A stretch of 64,000 nucleotides of DNA, taken from Brevipalpus yothersi (taxonomy: Eukaryota; Arthropoda; Arachnida; Trombidiformes; Tenuipalpidae). The notes under the pieces are model-generated. The model did not search any database, was not told the origin of the DNA, and saw nothing but the letters and a program-made list of their open reading frames with translations. This document shows, piece by piece, positions 1-13,538 of the stretch. Numbering within the stretch: the first letter of the stretch is position 1; each line of letters starts with the position of its first letter. The stretch spans positions 1 to 64,000 of the forward strand of contig QZCP01000836.1 of assembly GCA_003956705.1 (NCBI GenBank), in the 5' to 3' direction. The translations under genes and the position numbers were made by a program.

Positions 1-75
<75 letters not shown>

Positions 76-658
76 AAAAAAACAATGTTAAAACAAGACA
101 TAATATATATTTATAACAATATATACTGTCATTCCAATATATGGGTCATTGGAAAAACATTTTCCATTGACATAATCGAATTATGTGGTTATACAATGTC
201 TCTGTTTACGTCTGTCTGCAATTTGACTATTTTTCTCAGACAAAGTAATTTATTTGAAAGATTACTGTTCTCATTAATTCGTTTCTCAAGGAAAAAGAAA
301 TTTTTCTTTTCGCATGAAAAAATTGCACTACTTTGCTACTTTGCTTATGTTCTAACTAACTGTTGTGATTACTCAAATTGAAACATTTTTTTTCTCTTTT
401 TAATCTTTCATTTTGCTTCAATTATACAAACAATTATTCCCGATAAATGCTCCTCAATATGTATCAGCCAGTTATGTATCCATACAACACCGAATACAAT
501 ACAGTTACAAACAAATGAAGAGATACAAATGAAAGTAAAACGTTCAAATGCTATCCAGTATCTAATAACTTATGGAAAGCAAGGAGCTAAGCCCCTCTCT
601 GTAAAAGTATCAAATGGTCAACAAAGCTTCCATGCTGACCAGAAAATATCACCTATAC
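1..658. other. Left edge: microsatellite and non-coding DNA, probably intron of the DPP-like gene
   Basis: Positions 3-73 are an uninterrupted (GA)n tract. The rest is AT-rich. I looked on the minus strand for the next exons of the DPP-like gene (the alpha/beta-hydrolase domain) and found none, so this is probably an intron of that gene. The plus-strand frame 529-723 lies opposite the proposed last exon and shows no family resemblance. Confidence 0.5.
3..73. repeat. (GA)n microsatellite
   Basis: Perfect dinucleotide repeat of about 71 nt at the left window edge; it may continue outside the window. Confidence 0.97.
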
Positions 659-2280
659 TTGAACTGAAGTTTTTGAATCCAACGTTTTTATCAAATCTGA
701 AACAAAAATTGTCCCTTTATTGAGCCTATCATCTCTACTGTGTAAAAAATATTATAACATGGTAATGAGATCATGATTTGTTATCTTGCGGTGATATATA
801 TGTGTGGTATCACGAGGTATTCAGCAAAATGAATGAGTAAAAAGAAATAAAATATGATCACATTTGAGTGTTCCTCATAAGAATGAGAATTTTCACCAGA
901 ATTGATGGGAAAATTCACGAAATGCTCCCTTTTCATATGCAGAGACACATGGTGAAGATAGAGAAAATATTCAACTCACATATGGTATCATCATCTACAC
1001 TTCTTATTTCTGTCCATGGTATACTTGGTCCTAGACACTTGAGAATAAAATATCTTGCCGTTGGATTGAATATAGCATCGTTGAAAGAACAATTTCTTTC
1101 CGACCGATCACACGTTATGCAATTTGGATTCCTTGGAAGTGGTGAGTGTACATCGGGGACACTGTATATGTGCCTTTCACCAGGTCCATTTTCAAGGGTT
1201 GCTGAATAAAAAACCGTTCTGGTCTCCTGATGATGAGCCAAAATTTTGGTCACATCTTGTTGCCCTTGGGTCAGAAAATTTTTTACTCTTTCCTGTTGAC
1301 AAAACAAATAGAAAAATAATAGCTCAAAATGTGAGTGAGTAAGAGAGAGAGAAAGAGAGAAATTGGTGAAAAAATTTTGGCAATTTTCATTAAAAATCAG
1401 TTTACTCTTTTTTATCAATAAAAAGAAGGAAGGAAGGAAAACTCATCATCCTGTGACCAAACACACACATACACACTTTGACTTGAGTATATGTCTGGTG
1501 GGTATATATATATATATTGGCTCATGGGAAAAAGTGTATTTCATTCCAGTGGTCAGTATATTTCCGAAAATATGTTTCCTGTTCTCAGGTCAAGCAAAAA
1601 TGGGATCCAAAAGTGCAAACTGGTTGGCACAAAATGAAAATGGTGTTTGTGAGTGTATATCTATGTGAAGGGAAGCAAAAAGAGGAAGGAAGAAAGTGAA
1701 AAGGAAACTCATTTTCTCTCGGCAACAAATAGCCATAAAAGCCTAACTGTATTCTCTGTTGTAAGAATTCTTTTCGGTCTGGTCACATATACCTCTATTG
1801 GGATCTGGATGAGAGGAAGAGAGAGAGAAGGAAAAGTAGAAACTTCATGGGCCATCGAGCGAGCGACTTATCGACTGATCATTTACTGAAAGTCATACTG
1901 TCATTTTTTTCTTCCACTATTCTTCCCTTACAACTGTGAGACTTTGGAAATTCTTTCTTCAGTTGATGAGCAACAAGAAGAAAATGATACAAAAAAAGCA
2001 ATGGAATGTGACGTTGGACCCATCCTTTTTTCTAGCCTACTGTTATTATTTCCTCACACAGATTCATATATAACTCTATATTCTAAACTCTATCTCATAC
2101 GGATCCATTTCTTATTCCTGTATTCCTCTGGAATAGAAGAACGAAAGAACACAGAGAAAGAGAGAGAAAACCAGTTGTTTGTGTGTTCTTATCACATATT
2201 CTATGGCCAATGGCGGAGAAAGAGAACGCGACTTACATATTCATTTTGATTTATTGGAATTGAGTTTTGTCCCATTTTTT

Positions 2281-2319
<39 letters not shown>

Positions 2320-4003
2320 TGATCGCTACTTACTCAGCATACATTTTAGCATGATAGCTGGCCGAATGATGATTGAGGAATAAATTCAAGAAGGTGGTTA
2401 CAGGAGATGGCTTTTTATTCCTCTATCTTGCTCTTCCCTATCTCTATCATCTATAGCCTACCAAGAGCGAAAATAAAAGTTTTAAGATAAAAGATCAATA
2501 GTAAGAATCATGGTATCGAAGATGTTCCTTTTTCTTTTCGTTACCCAATATCTGGAGATACCAAAAAATGTCGCTCTCATCCCGGATAAATAGTTGAGTG
2601 AAGCTTTTTTTCTTCTTTTTCCTTTTTATCATCATCTTATTGATACTCTCCATCTTTAACTTCAACTATCAGACCCTCTCTTCTGCCACCGATAAAGACT
2701 TGCGGTCAATTCACAAACAAGAACATTATCCTCTAGATTGGAATCAGCAGATGCTGTGTTACAGGATCACTCATAAGATGGCAAATTATTGCTTTTGAAG
2801 AATCCAAATGATGAAGAAACAAAAAGTGTATAAGATGGAGAGAGAGAGAGAGGAAGAGGATATATCGAATGAAAAGAGAGAGAAAAAAAATGAAAATAGA
2901 AACTGTATATAAGCTTGTAAGTAGCAGCAAGAAAACTGACGAGTATCTCATTGAGTGATGAATGAGCAATAAGTAAAGGAGTAATAAATGAATCAGTCCA
3001 CTTTCTCCTTGCTGGTCACTATTTTTATCATCATCAACTGATCAACTGTGAGCAGTAGTAGTAGTAGTAGTTGTGGTAGCAGCGAGCGGGAATACATAAT
3101 GATGGATGCTGGGTATGGATAGATGGATGAATGGATACTTACGTTGATGGTAATCATGACGATCTGTCGAAAGGCTCCGTTCTCGGGTGCGCTTAAAGGC
3201 AGTGTGATCAGATAGTGTCTTTTATCTTTGGTAATCAATGGGGGTTCAAACATTTCTACTCGTCCATTTCGAGATTCTTTTTCCAGCTTCTCCTCTAAAT
3301 GCTAAGATGGTAAGAGAAAGAGGAAGAGAAAAGATAGAATAATAAAAACAAGTGGACTACAGAGTAAGAGTTATTGGGGAGTGTTCATGAGAGGAAGAAA
3401 GAATAAGAGAAAGTGGAAGATGGATGAGGAGAAGAGATCGTAAGAATAGGTCGAATGATCTTGATTGGATTCCAATCATGAGAACATTCAATTATATTCA
3501 AATACTCATGCTTTTCACCTTAATCAAAAGATACTTGCAGAAAGATAGGCTGAATTCATGAGGACAAAAGAGATTCTGGAGCAAAAACGCAGTAACTAGC
3601 TGTATATCATCGTTCACTAGTGTTCCAATATTCTACCAAATGTATCAAATTACACCTAGCAATTCTTGTTCCCTACTATTGTCATTATATTCATCGATGA
3701 AAACCCAATAGCTTACAAGTAAACACACACATAACACAGACACACATACACTTAGTATTCGTAGTATAGAATAACAATGTATATGAGAATACTCTCATCA
3801 AGCATTCGTCTGACCTCGCCGTAACCACTCTTCATTAGACAATTTTCATAGTACACTTTCCCAACACTCAATATTCAGCATACCAGCAAATCTATGGAAT
3901 CACATGTGTGTTTGTTAGAAAGAGAAAAGAAGAGAAGAGTGAACAAAAATACATGATAATCTGAGAAAATTGCCAAAAAAATAGCAACAATACATTTGCT
4001 TTG

Positions 4004-4061
<58 letters not shown>

Positions 4062-5281
4062 TTTCCTCTTTTCACAAACTTACACGATAAGCTGAAGCAA
4101 ATTAGGCGGGAAAATAGCTCTTTTATGATGTGTGATACATAAAAGTAGGCAGTGTGCGAAAAGATGGATATAAAGGGAAACTTTTTTTCGCCTGTTTTTT
4201 ACCGCGAATGTATCTTAGAGAGCAAATCTATTTCCAGGAGAGAAAAAAATCAAATCATAAGCTTGATTCGCTAGGGCCACAGGATTCATGTTCCTCAGGA
4301 TGCTCAAATGAGCCCGCACAGCCTATCCATAGGTTATTGTGTATGTATATGTTTGGGTGCGTGTGTTGAGGAACCCAAGTAAAGGAGAGAATCTGAATAT
4401 GATGATATTCGGCTCAGAATATATTCCATTGATTCTCCCTTCTTCCTTTCTTGATGACATTTTATCACGCTTTTGAGCCATCTTTTCCATTCACTTTCAA
4501 CTACTCTTTATCCGAAAACTTCTCCAACACACCATCCGAGGTATCATAAATTATCACACTTTTACTTGAAAAACTTCCATTTATAAGTCCCATTAAATAC
4601 ATTCTCTTCCTCTGAATTTGATGTGGGCATGCTAAGGAATTCAATCATGCAAAGAAGTTAACCGAATGTTAATCATTTGCTACAGATTTGCATTCTTCTC
4701 TCTCTCTCTCTCTCGGTCAAATGGTCCAAGTTTTTGGGTAAAACACGCTGAGTATCTAGGGAATACTTATATACTTAGGGAATGGTCAGAAAATATTTTC
4801 TAGATCAACCATTTGATGCACAAGAGACCAAAAATCAACGAGAAAAATTTAGATTCTTCTATTCACTTGACAAGCTTGTGTATTGAACATTATATTGAAA
4901 TCTTTTTCATCTGTTCGCTTCCAGAAAAATATAGCCGTTCGAATTCTGGAGAGCAAAAGAGAGAGAAAAGTTAGGTAACACAATACTGAAAAGGATTGCT
5001 ATTCCCTTGGCAGCTTTTCGTTTTCATAGCATTGTGTGTGGGCCTGTGATATGTGATGCGATCCTGGTGTGGTATTTATTCATAGAATTTCGAAAGAAAA
5101 ATTCCAAAAGAGACTTCGAGAGAGAGAGAGAGGGAGAGAGAGAGCAAGAATCGATGAAATGTTAGTAATCGTCACCTCTAAAGGGAAAACTATTGTATTA
5201 TCATTTTATTTCCTCTCGCTATTTGAGCAAGTTTCTCTTCTTTTGCTGATACATTTGGTTAGAGGAATGACAGAATCTGTA

Positions 5282-5322
<41 letters not shown>

Positions 5323-8300
5323 AAATATTTGAGAATTCTCCTCTCTTCTAGGAAAAGAGGGGATGAGGGAACATTATTGTCTGTGGAGAGCTTTAATTTC
5401 CATTGTTCAGTGAGACGAAGAATTATAATTGATTTGTTTTGTCCAAACAATATTATGTGAGCAAATTTTTCATAAGTACATTTAATTCTTTCTTCTATTT
5501 TCTCAGCATCATCTTAATTGGAAATTAATCTTAAGAATGCTCACATCATCAATCATCCGAATGGAGAGAAGGGAAAAAGAGAACAATTAGTTTCATCTCG
5601 TGCCAGTATTCAAACGACTTCCATCATTTTTAGGAAAAGTTCAGGATAAATGATGCTTTTTTCATCCCTCTAGATTATCATTATTGTTATTATTACACTA
5701 TGACAGCAAACGAGAAAAAAACTCACAGAAACAGGATTGATTATCAAATTATCCAACTTTCTTTACGAGCAATCTCTATCTGGATGAAACTTTCCATCAA
5801 AAATATCGTATATTGAGATATCTTAAACTTAATATTGGAGGGTTCGAATTCGAATCAATTGCTTGAAGCAATTTTATCGATGTGCAGTGCCTGACAAACC
5901 TCACCAAATGAATCAAACCTTGTGTGGTTACCTTTTTCGGTTTACCAATAAACTAATCAACTCAATACTATAAATGCCTGAGGTGGAAGAAAAAAAAATG
6001 ATCCATTTTGACAATAGAGAATCTATTTACTCGAGACTTTGACACTATCCTCATCCAGTCAACAGTATAGTAGAAGGTCAATTCCTGGAAGGCATCTTAT
6101 GGTGCATAAAGTATGCGCATTTCCTGAGGTCAATCTGTGTGTGTGGTATGGTCAACGATCTAGGGATGGCATGATATTCCAGAAGATATGGGAATACCAA
6201 TCTCAATTGAACGGTGGATGAGGATAACTGATGAAGTTTTCCCTGATCAAATGAATCAATCCAAGTGGATGAGGATTGATTTCGAATGTTCCTCGAGTCA
6301 CAAAAGTGAGATTGACTATACAAACATACTAGTGTGATAATGTTTGACTTAATAAGAATCATGTTGGTGATATTCTTCTAGCCTAACACACACTCACAGC
6401 CTAAACAATTTGTATGGATAATGAGGATAGATTTTGTGCCCACAGATGTGCATCTTATTCACATCATGTATTCTCTATGTATCGGATAAGGAATCCATTC
6501 AATCATCATCAATTTGTAAATATCTGCTGTTACCCAAAAAGCAATCAGCTATACATATACATGTATAAGTGTATACGCTTCAAGTTCGACATGACACTTT
6601 ATCATTATGGAAACTCGTGAGAATGTGTGGAATATGATCCCAAGTGAGAGGGTAGCAGAAAGAAAGAAAGAGAAAGAGAGAGAGAATAACATTGGAGACT
6701 AGTGAATTATCCTACCCGATCATGTAACAGATAGAAGGAAAATTTGAGAAAACTGAGAATACAGAGGACGCATTCTGCTTTAACAGTATACAGCCAACTA
6801 TTGCTGTGGATGATGATATCGGAATCATACTTAGGGTTTGAACACATTCTACTGGCATCATTTCCCCTTGTGAGGAGGTGAATACTTCTCCAGCATACCA
6901 TTTCTGATAATGCTGGCAGAGAAGAATACAAAATTGAACAGAGAGTATGGGAAAGAAGAGACATGTAGTGTAAGTTAGTGGCCATGATGATGATAACGAT
7001 TATGATCCTTTAGGATCAGCATTCTACACTTTTCTGTCTATCCCTCTCTTATGCCAGCTTCCTGGGATCAGTTTGTCCTGTTCAATGATAAGGCCATAGA
7101 AAGATGGTTGATATGAAGAGAGATAGAAAGAGGCTGAGTAACCAGGATAAGTGAGAATAGAGGGCAAAGAGAATAAGAAAAAGGAAGGAAAATCAGACCA
7201 AGACATTGGAGACAATGTTGTCACCGATGAGTGCTTGGAACGTTAAAGAGAGCGAGAGAGAGAGAGAAGACCGAAATCTATTCCTTGGGAATCATATATG
7301 GACCAGCTTGACTGTCTCTTTCCCCACTTCTGTACTCAAGCATGGCTCAATCAAAATGTCTTTCCATCAGAATCCCTTTATTGCCCCGTATTCCTTTTCT
7401 CTTTCTCTTTCTCTCTCATTCTGTTCACCATAGTTGAGATCTCCTGCTGATTCGATGGACGAGATTGTCAGCATTCAGCGAGACATTGTTTTGCTTTTAC
7501 TCTTCACGCAATTCCGTGACTCTTGTTCTCTATTTTCTATCTGATATTTTCTGTTATTCTCTCTCTCCCTGTAAGCCTCTCTGTTTCTTTTCAGTTTGTT
7601 CCAGCGATTTGAGAGAGTAAAAGAGAGAGAGAGTGAGACTGAACAATTGATAGAGCACGAAAAAGAGTGAAAGAATTTCCTGATAATTTCATTCTCCATC
7701 CTCCATTCTTTTCTCTTTTCACTTCTCTCTCTCTTCCTCTTATTCTAGTATATTGTGGAATGGATTGAAAATCATTCATCCATCAGCTTACCTTACTACA
7801 CATCCAATTGTTGTAAGCTGTACACAAACTGACCACCGAATAATTTTGCTCCCGGCGCATCCATATTGCTGCCAAACGTTCATCATCGATCCAAGACAAT
7901 GCTGTCAGATAATGATCCCTAGTACAAAAATAAATATAATGAAATGACAATTATTGAAAGAATATATTACTCCATAAAACACGTAGGTATGTCAAAAAAA
8001 GAGGAAAAGAGAGGGAGAGAAAGATGATGAACAAGGCAAGAGGAATCCTTCGTTCGTCAATCATCAGGTTATTGTGAATTGCTCAATAATAGATATACAG
8101 AGACAATCTTTCTTCACATGGTCTCATGAGACATTCTTTCTATGGTAGATTACTTTGACTCCACACAGACATACACATGCGAGTGTAAGAGAAACTATAC
8201 TTGACCAATTGCACACACAAAAAGTCTTATGAGGTAAAGGTATTTGGTCAACATGTATATATACATCAAGAAATACATGATAACAAACAGCTTGTAACTG

Positions 8301-9355
8301 TAAATGAAAGTTTCATGACAAGCTTAAAGTTGGCTACTAAAGTTATGCTGCAATCCTCTTTTATTCTCTCAAGATTAGCCTTACTGAGGGCAAAAATCAT
8401 TGCCAAAATAGAGGTACTCCAAAAGCTCAGGAGTATACTTTATTCTTGGTTCCTTTTTCTCTCCCATAATCACACATACACATACACATACACCTACCAG
8501 CTTTCGAATATGCTGAACAAATGAACATTCTCAATGATACTAAGTTCTTCAGAAGCTCAAAAGTACTAGAATGCTCATAAATAATCTAGAGAAAAGTTAC
8601 TGTAACCTCTTTGTGTGTGTGTTTTTAGGATCAATAAAAGAAGTGTAAACAATATATTCATACCTTTCCAAAATTTCGTTAGGAGGCCATATTCGTTGGG
8701 CAACATGATCACCGCCATAATTTCTCAAATCCATTGCCCATAGAGTGACCAGTGGATTGGTTCGACCAGCTCGTGGAAATTTAAGATTAACCATTTCGGT
8801 GAACATATTGGTAATATCGTTAAATGAACTGTATACCGGATAAGTTATCGTGTCCACACTTGTGTCATTAAATGTGGCGAATGCCAATCGATTACCATCC
8901 GGTGACCACCAAATAGCGTGATCAGTTTTGAGAATTTTCTCACCATACAGCCAATCTGGTATTCCATTGTATATCACATCATTACCGTTGTAAGTCAATT
9001 TGTGTGATGATTTACCAATTTCAGGACAATAGTAGATGTTGTTTTGACTCACAAAGATCTGAGCTCATAAATAAGAATGGTAAAGAGGAAGAGAGAAAGA
9101 GAAAAGACATATTATTATTCAAATTAGCAACACAAAACAAAACATTGCTTTGATGAACACTGTTTCAGTAGCCCATTTAACTTGGAAACCAATTTATTGG
9201 CCACTATTGAGTCAATTAAAGTAGTCAATAAAGTGAATGAGCCATTAACGATGACCTCATGAAGACTTGATCCTTTACTCTTACCGAAAGCAAATTGTCT
9301 TGACGATGTATATTGAATAATTATGGTTCTATGAGAGCATTTTCGACTTTGATCA

Positions 9356-9424
<69 letters not shown>

Positions 9425-11691
9425 CCATGCTATGATGAGCATACATTTTCTATATTCCCTCAGCCTTCAGATGCGATCAGAAATCTTCGAATAAACTTAA
9501 TGGTAGTAATAAATTCAGACTAATTAGATGGGAACTTTGTTCCAGAATGTGGAATAAAATCCAGAAAGTTATTTGCAAGATAGAAATTTTCTTTCTTTTT
9601 AGTGAAAATATAACTGTTTAAGGAATAAATTCAGCTAAAGTTATATTTCTTCAGTAATTTAGTGGTTTGAATTGTAATCGTGAGGTGTGAGAACTTTTCT
9701 GAATCGTTTTCTCCATGCATGATTGAAATTGGTGGATCAATTGGATTCCATGGTATCATAAAGGTTGATTTGGAGCAATAAAAAGTATGAAAAAATAATT
9801 CAACTAATCATAATTGAATTTCGTGCCTTACATATACGCAATGATCAATTAACAATTCATTTGAGCTTCATTCTTTTGACAGTTTGCCTCTGATTGAGCT
9901 GATAAGATATCACTTTGAACAGACCAGGAGTTAGAGAGAAAAGTATTCCTCTTGTTCAATTTTCACTAACATTTGCATAATGGTATTTCACGGAATATTT
10001 CTGTGAGAGCATCTTCAATTTGATCTAAGCCAGAAAGAGGAAAGAGTTGAATATGATATGTATTCCATCTTCCACAACAACATGATATTTTGTCTACTTT
10101 ATTTTTTCTTCTCTCCAAAAAGCAAGAGAAAAAATATAACCACAAGTTAAACTATTTTTCAAAAGACTACTGAAACATCTCATGTAGAGAGAAAGGGAGA
10201 GAAGAATAAAGAATACTTCAGAAGAAAAAATCGATTCTATCGTCTGTGAGTGAAAGTGAGCCTTGTGAGAAAATCATCTGATCAAACATTCCAGTACACT
10301 TCATGCACATATCAAATGAAAGCAGTGAAATCGATTCTGGTGAGCTTATCTGATATATACTTGAAACTCCATGAACTTATACATCGAGTATTTTGAATGA
10401 AAATTGCTTCTCTTAGCTGAATTAAGATAGAATGTTGAAAATTTGCTGAGTTTTTTTCTTCACTAATCCGTCAACCAAAAAAAACTAAGAAAAACACAGC
10501 CTTGATTCTCTTGTTAGATCCTTGAATAAGCCAGGTAAAAATTTTTTCCCTAACGCACAACAATTACTTCGAAAATCTCAATTTCAGCAGAAAAAAGTGA
10601 ATCTTTCACAGTGAAACTGGAAGGATAGATGACTAGAATTCAACCATTGTTCCAAATTTTTCTACTACTAATAGATTGAAGTTTTTATTGTTATAGTGAA
10701 AATCAATAAACCTTTAATGTAAAACCAATGCAATAGCAGAGCCTAGCAGGTACCTTTCCTCTTCTTCGAATACCAGATACTAGTATGATACATTCTTCCG
10801 AGTTATGAATATTGTCTCAGAATTTTTTTTATTCCTTGCGTTCTCGAGATGAAAATTACCTGAAATCTATCCATTCCTAAATTCAATTATACGATCTTAT
10901 CCCATTCTGATTTATATACATATTTTCCTCTCAAAATAACTAGCCTCTTAAATTTCAAGAATCTATTTGCATTCTACTGATTATTGAGATTAAGGTAAAA
11001 TCTGAGAGAGCTGGCAAAGAGATTTTCCTCTAGAGTACCATCTACAAAGAACTGTAAGTAGAGAGGGAAAGAAAGAAAAAAAACTATCTGAAGAATTCGC
11101 ATTCATTTTATCAAGATATTCCTTCCCACTCACATGTCAGGAAACTTCTTCAAGAGTGAAGGTATTTCGCAATATTGTTACAATATTCTATCTCATACTG
11201 TTTCAGAATTTCTCTCTTCTTACGTGATTTGAAAATATTATACTTCAATTGTAGCAACACTGTAACTTGTAAACAGTGAGAAGAACTTAAATCTCAAAAA
11301 AAATTTCATCGCTCATCAAGATAGTCCCAAAAATGGACTGAAAGATATTCTCTGATCACCAGATATTTGATTTTTTACTTACAATTTGATTTCCTCTCGG
11401 TCCCCAGCTTGCATATTGGAGTCGATTGGTGATCTTATCATCATCCAGATTGATTATTTGCTCATTACTAACATTATATATTTTGTAATTTGCATGATGT
11501 AGATGATTATGAACCTTAATTTGAACATGGAAAATAGAAGAATCAAGAAAAAAATTTGACAAATTTTTTCTCATGTATTCGCACAGCTTTGAATATAATC
11601 TCACCTTTTTTCGATTTGATATGAATAACACATACTTTCTATCAGCTGATAAATGATATTCTTGAACCTGTTCGCGTAACTGTATGAGGAT

Positions 11692-11747
<56 letters not shown>

Positions 11748-13457
11748 AAAAATAACGAATAATGTAAATACTTAGTCAAACTTGGAGTAAAGAAGATGAT
11801 TTGAATAGAGAAAAATGTATATTTGAATGAATAATTTGAATGCAAATTGGTAATTTTAATAAATTTGATATGGAACAAGTATTGCGCAAAGAAAAAGTGA
11901 GAATTATGCTCATTAAACATGGAGAGAGAAAAAAATCCATCCTTCAATGAGGAAATTACTCAGGAAGCTCTTGCTGGTGGAAGCAATCATATTCTGTTCA
12001 AGATTATGCAAAATAATCGAAGTGGAATAGGAATAGTGGCAAGGAAAGAAAAATAATTCAGAGCCAAAATATGTATCATGAAATTCTTGATAAAAGTAGA
12101 GAGAAAAGCTTCTTTTCCCTGGTTTGTTTCGATACAAGTCAGAACTTCATCATCAAGAGAAAAAGCATAACACCTTGATGATGATGATTTATTTGAATTT
12201 TTCCATATGGTTCCCATAGATTGTTCAAGCGTTCATTTGAATAAAATACATGTCTTCCCTAGAATAGATATACTTCCCGGTAGATATTGGAATGCTGGAA
12301 CTTTGTAAGTGCTCAACATATCTGCTCAAGTGAAGTATTTCTTATTCACATAAAAAGTCTATTCTTTCAAAACTGATCTCATCTTCTGAATTGCATGATG
12401 AGAGAGAAGTTAAGGTGGATGAAATTATGACAAAAATTAGAATGCATTTGAAGATGAGGAAGAGAGTAGAAACTTTTACTGAATTTGTTTCTCTGAATAA
12501 TTTTGATATTCATGCCTTAAATGTTTCTGTGGAAAAAGATTATGTAATATCATGGGGAAAATTTTTGAAGACTTCCTGGAATGATGACTGTAGTTTAACT
12601 GTATTCAAAATTCGAAAGGTTCAAGTGTTAGAGAGAATATATATACGCATTCTTGGGGAGCTCATTTTAAGTTAATGTGAATTCATTGACTTTCTACTGT
12701 ATAAATGATGATGATCCCGATAAAGTAGAATTTTAAGGATGACTTTTATCTTTCTTGAGAAGTTTTCATTGGAAACACACAAAGAAACTTTCATTGTTCT
12801 TTCTTCATCCTTTTTTTCTCTCTCTTCAAAGATTCTGATCCATGCTACATGGAAACAAAGTTCTGAAGAAACGATAGAGCCCAAAATAAGAGGCTCAACA
12901 AGGTTAACATTTTCTTCCTCTCTTTCCAACATAAAATATATGTAACAGCATAGGTCTGTGTGAGAATGAATAATTCAATCACCTGATTGAAGTATGTTAA
13001 GATCTCAAGAGAATACAAGGAGAAGTACATAAGGAACATTACTGTATATATATATATATACATGGTTGATGTTGAGTAAAACGGATCAAATGATATTGAG
13101 AGTAAGAAGTAGAGTAGTAGTAGAAAGTAGAAGAAGATTTGTTGAGGAATGATCAAATAAATCCTAATGAATCAGACATTGTTTCCCTTAAGACATGCAT
13201 AGCTACTGAAGACAAATCAAGTAAAGAGAGATGCTTGGCCTCAGGCAAAGTGGCGAAACTGAACATTTCGGCTGAGTAACTTTGAATACATATCAAGATA
13301 TGAGAATAAGAGAAGAAGAGAGAATATTTAATATCATATTACTTACAAAAGTTGTATTTTGTATGAGCAAGTATGTTGAATTATCGATGCAATTGAAAAC
13401 CATTAAGTTACCATCTTCACTACGGTATGTGACTTCAGTTTCTATTTGATCAAACAT

Positions 13458-13538
<81 letters not shown>

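Noticed and set aside
868..1342. Plus-strand frames around 868-1342
   Set aside because: They are antisense shadows of the DPP-like exon 1292-980.
5839..5875. TTCGAATTCGAA palindrome and AATTGCTT/AAGCAATT repeat, suspected tRNA T-arm
   Set aside because: No acceptor, D or anticodon stems can be formed around it.
8201..8524. 107-codon plus-strand frame with a hydrophobic stretch
   Set aside because: It lies opposite a DPP-like intron, ends in (CA)n-derived repeats and matches nothing I know.
11987..12217. Minus-strand frame with FSLDDEVLTCIETN, at first taken as a DPP propeller exon
   Set aside because: Its phase does not fit the exon ending at 13347, it lacks a good donor, and the segment at 11679-11605 (QVQEYHLSADRKYVLF) fits the family position and phase exactly.
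12391..12675. 94-codon plus-strand frame in a DPP-like intron
   Set aside because: No family resemblance, no splice partners, and it lies antisense inside a proven intron.
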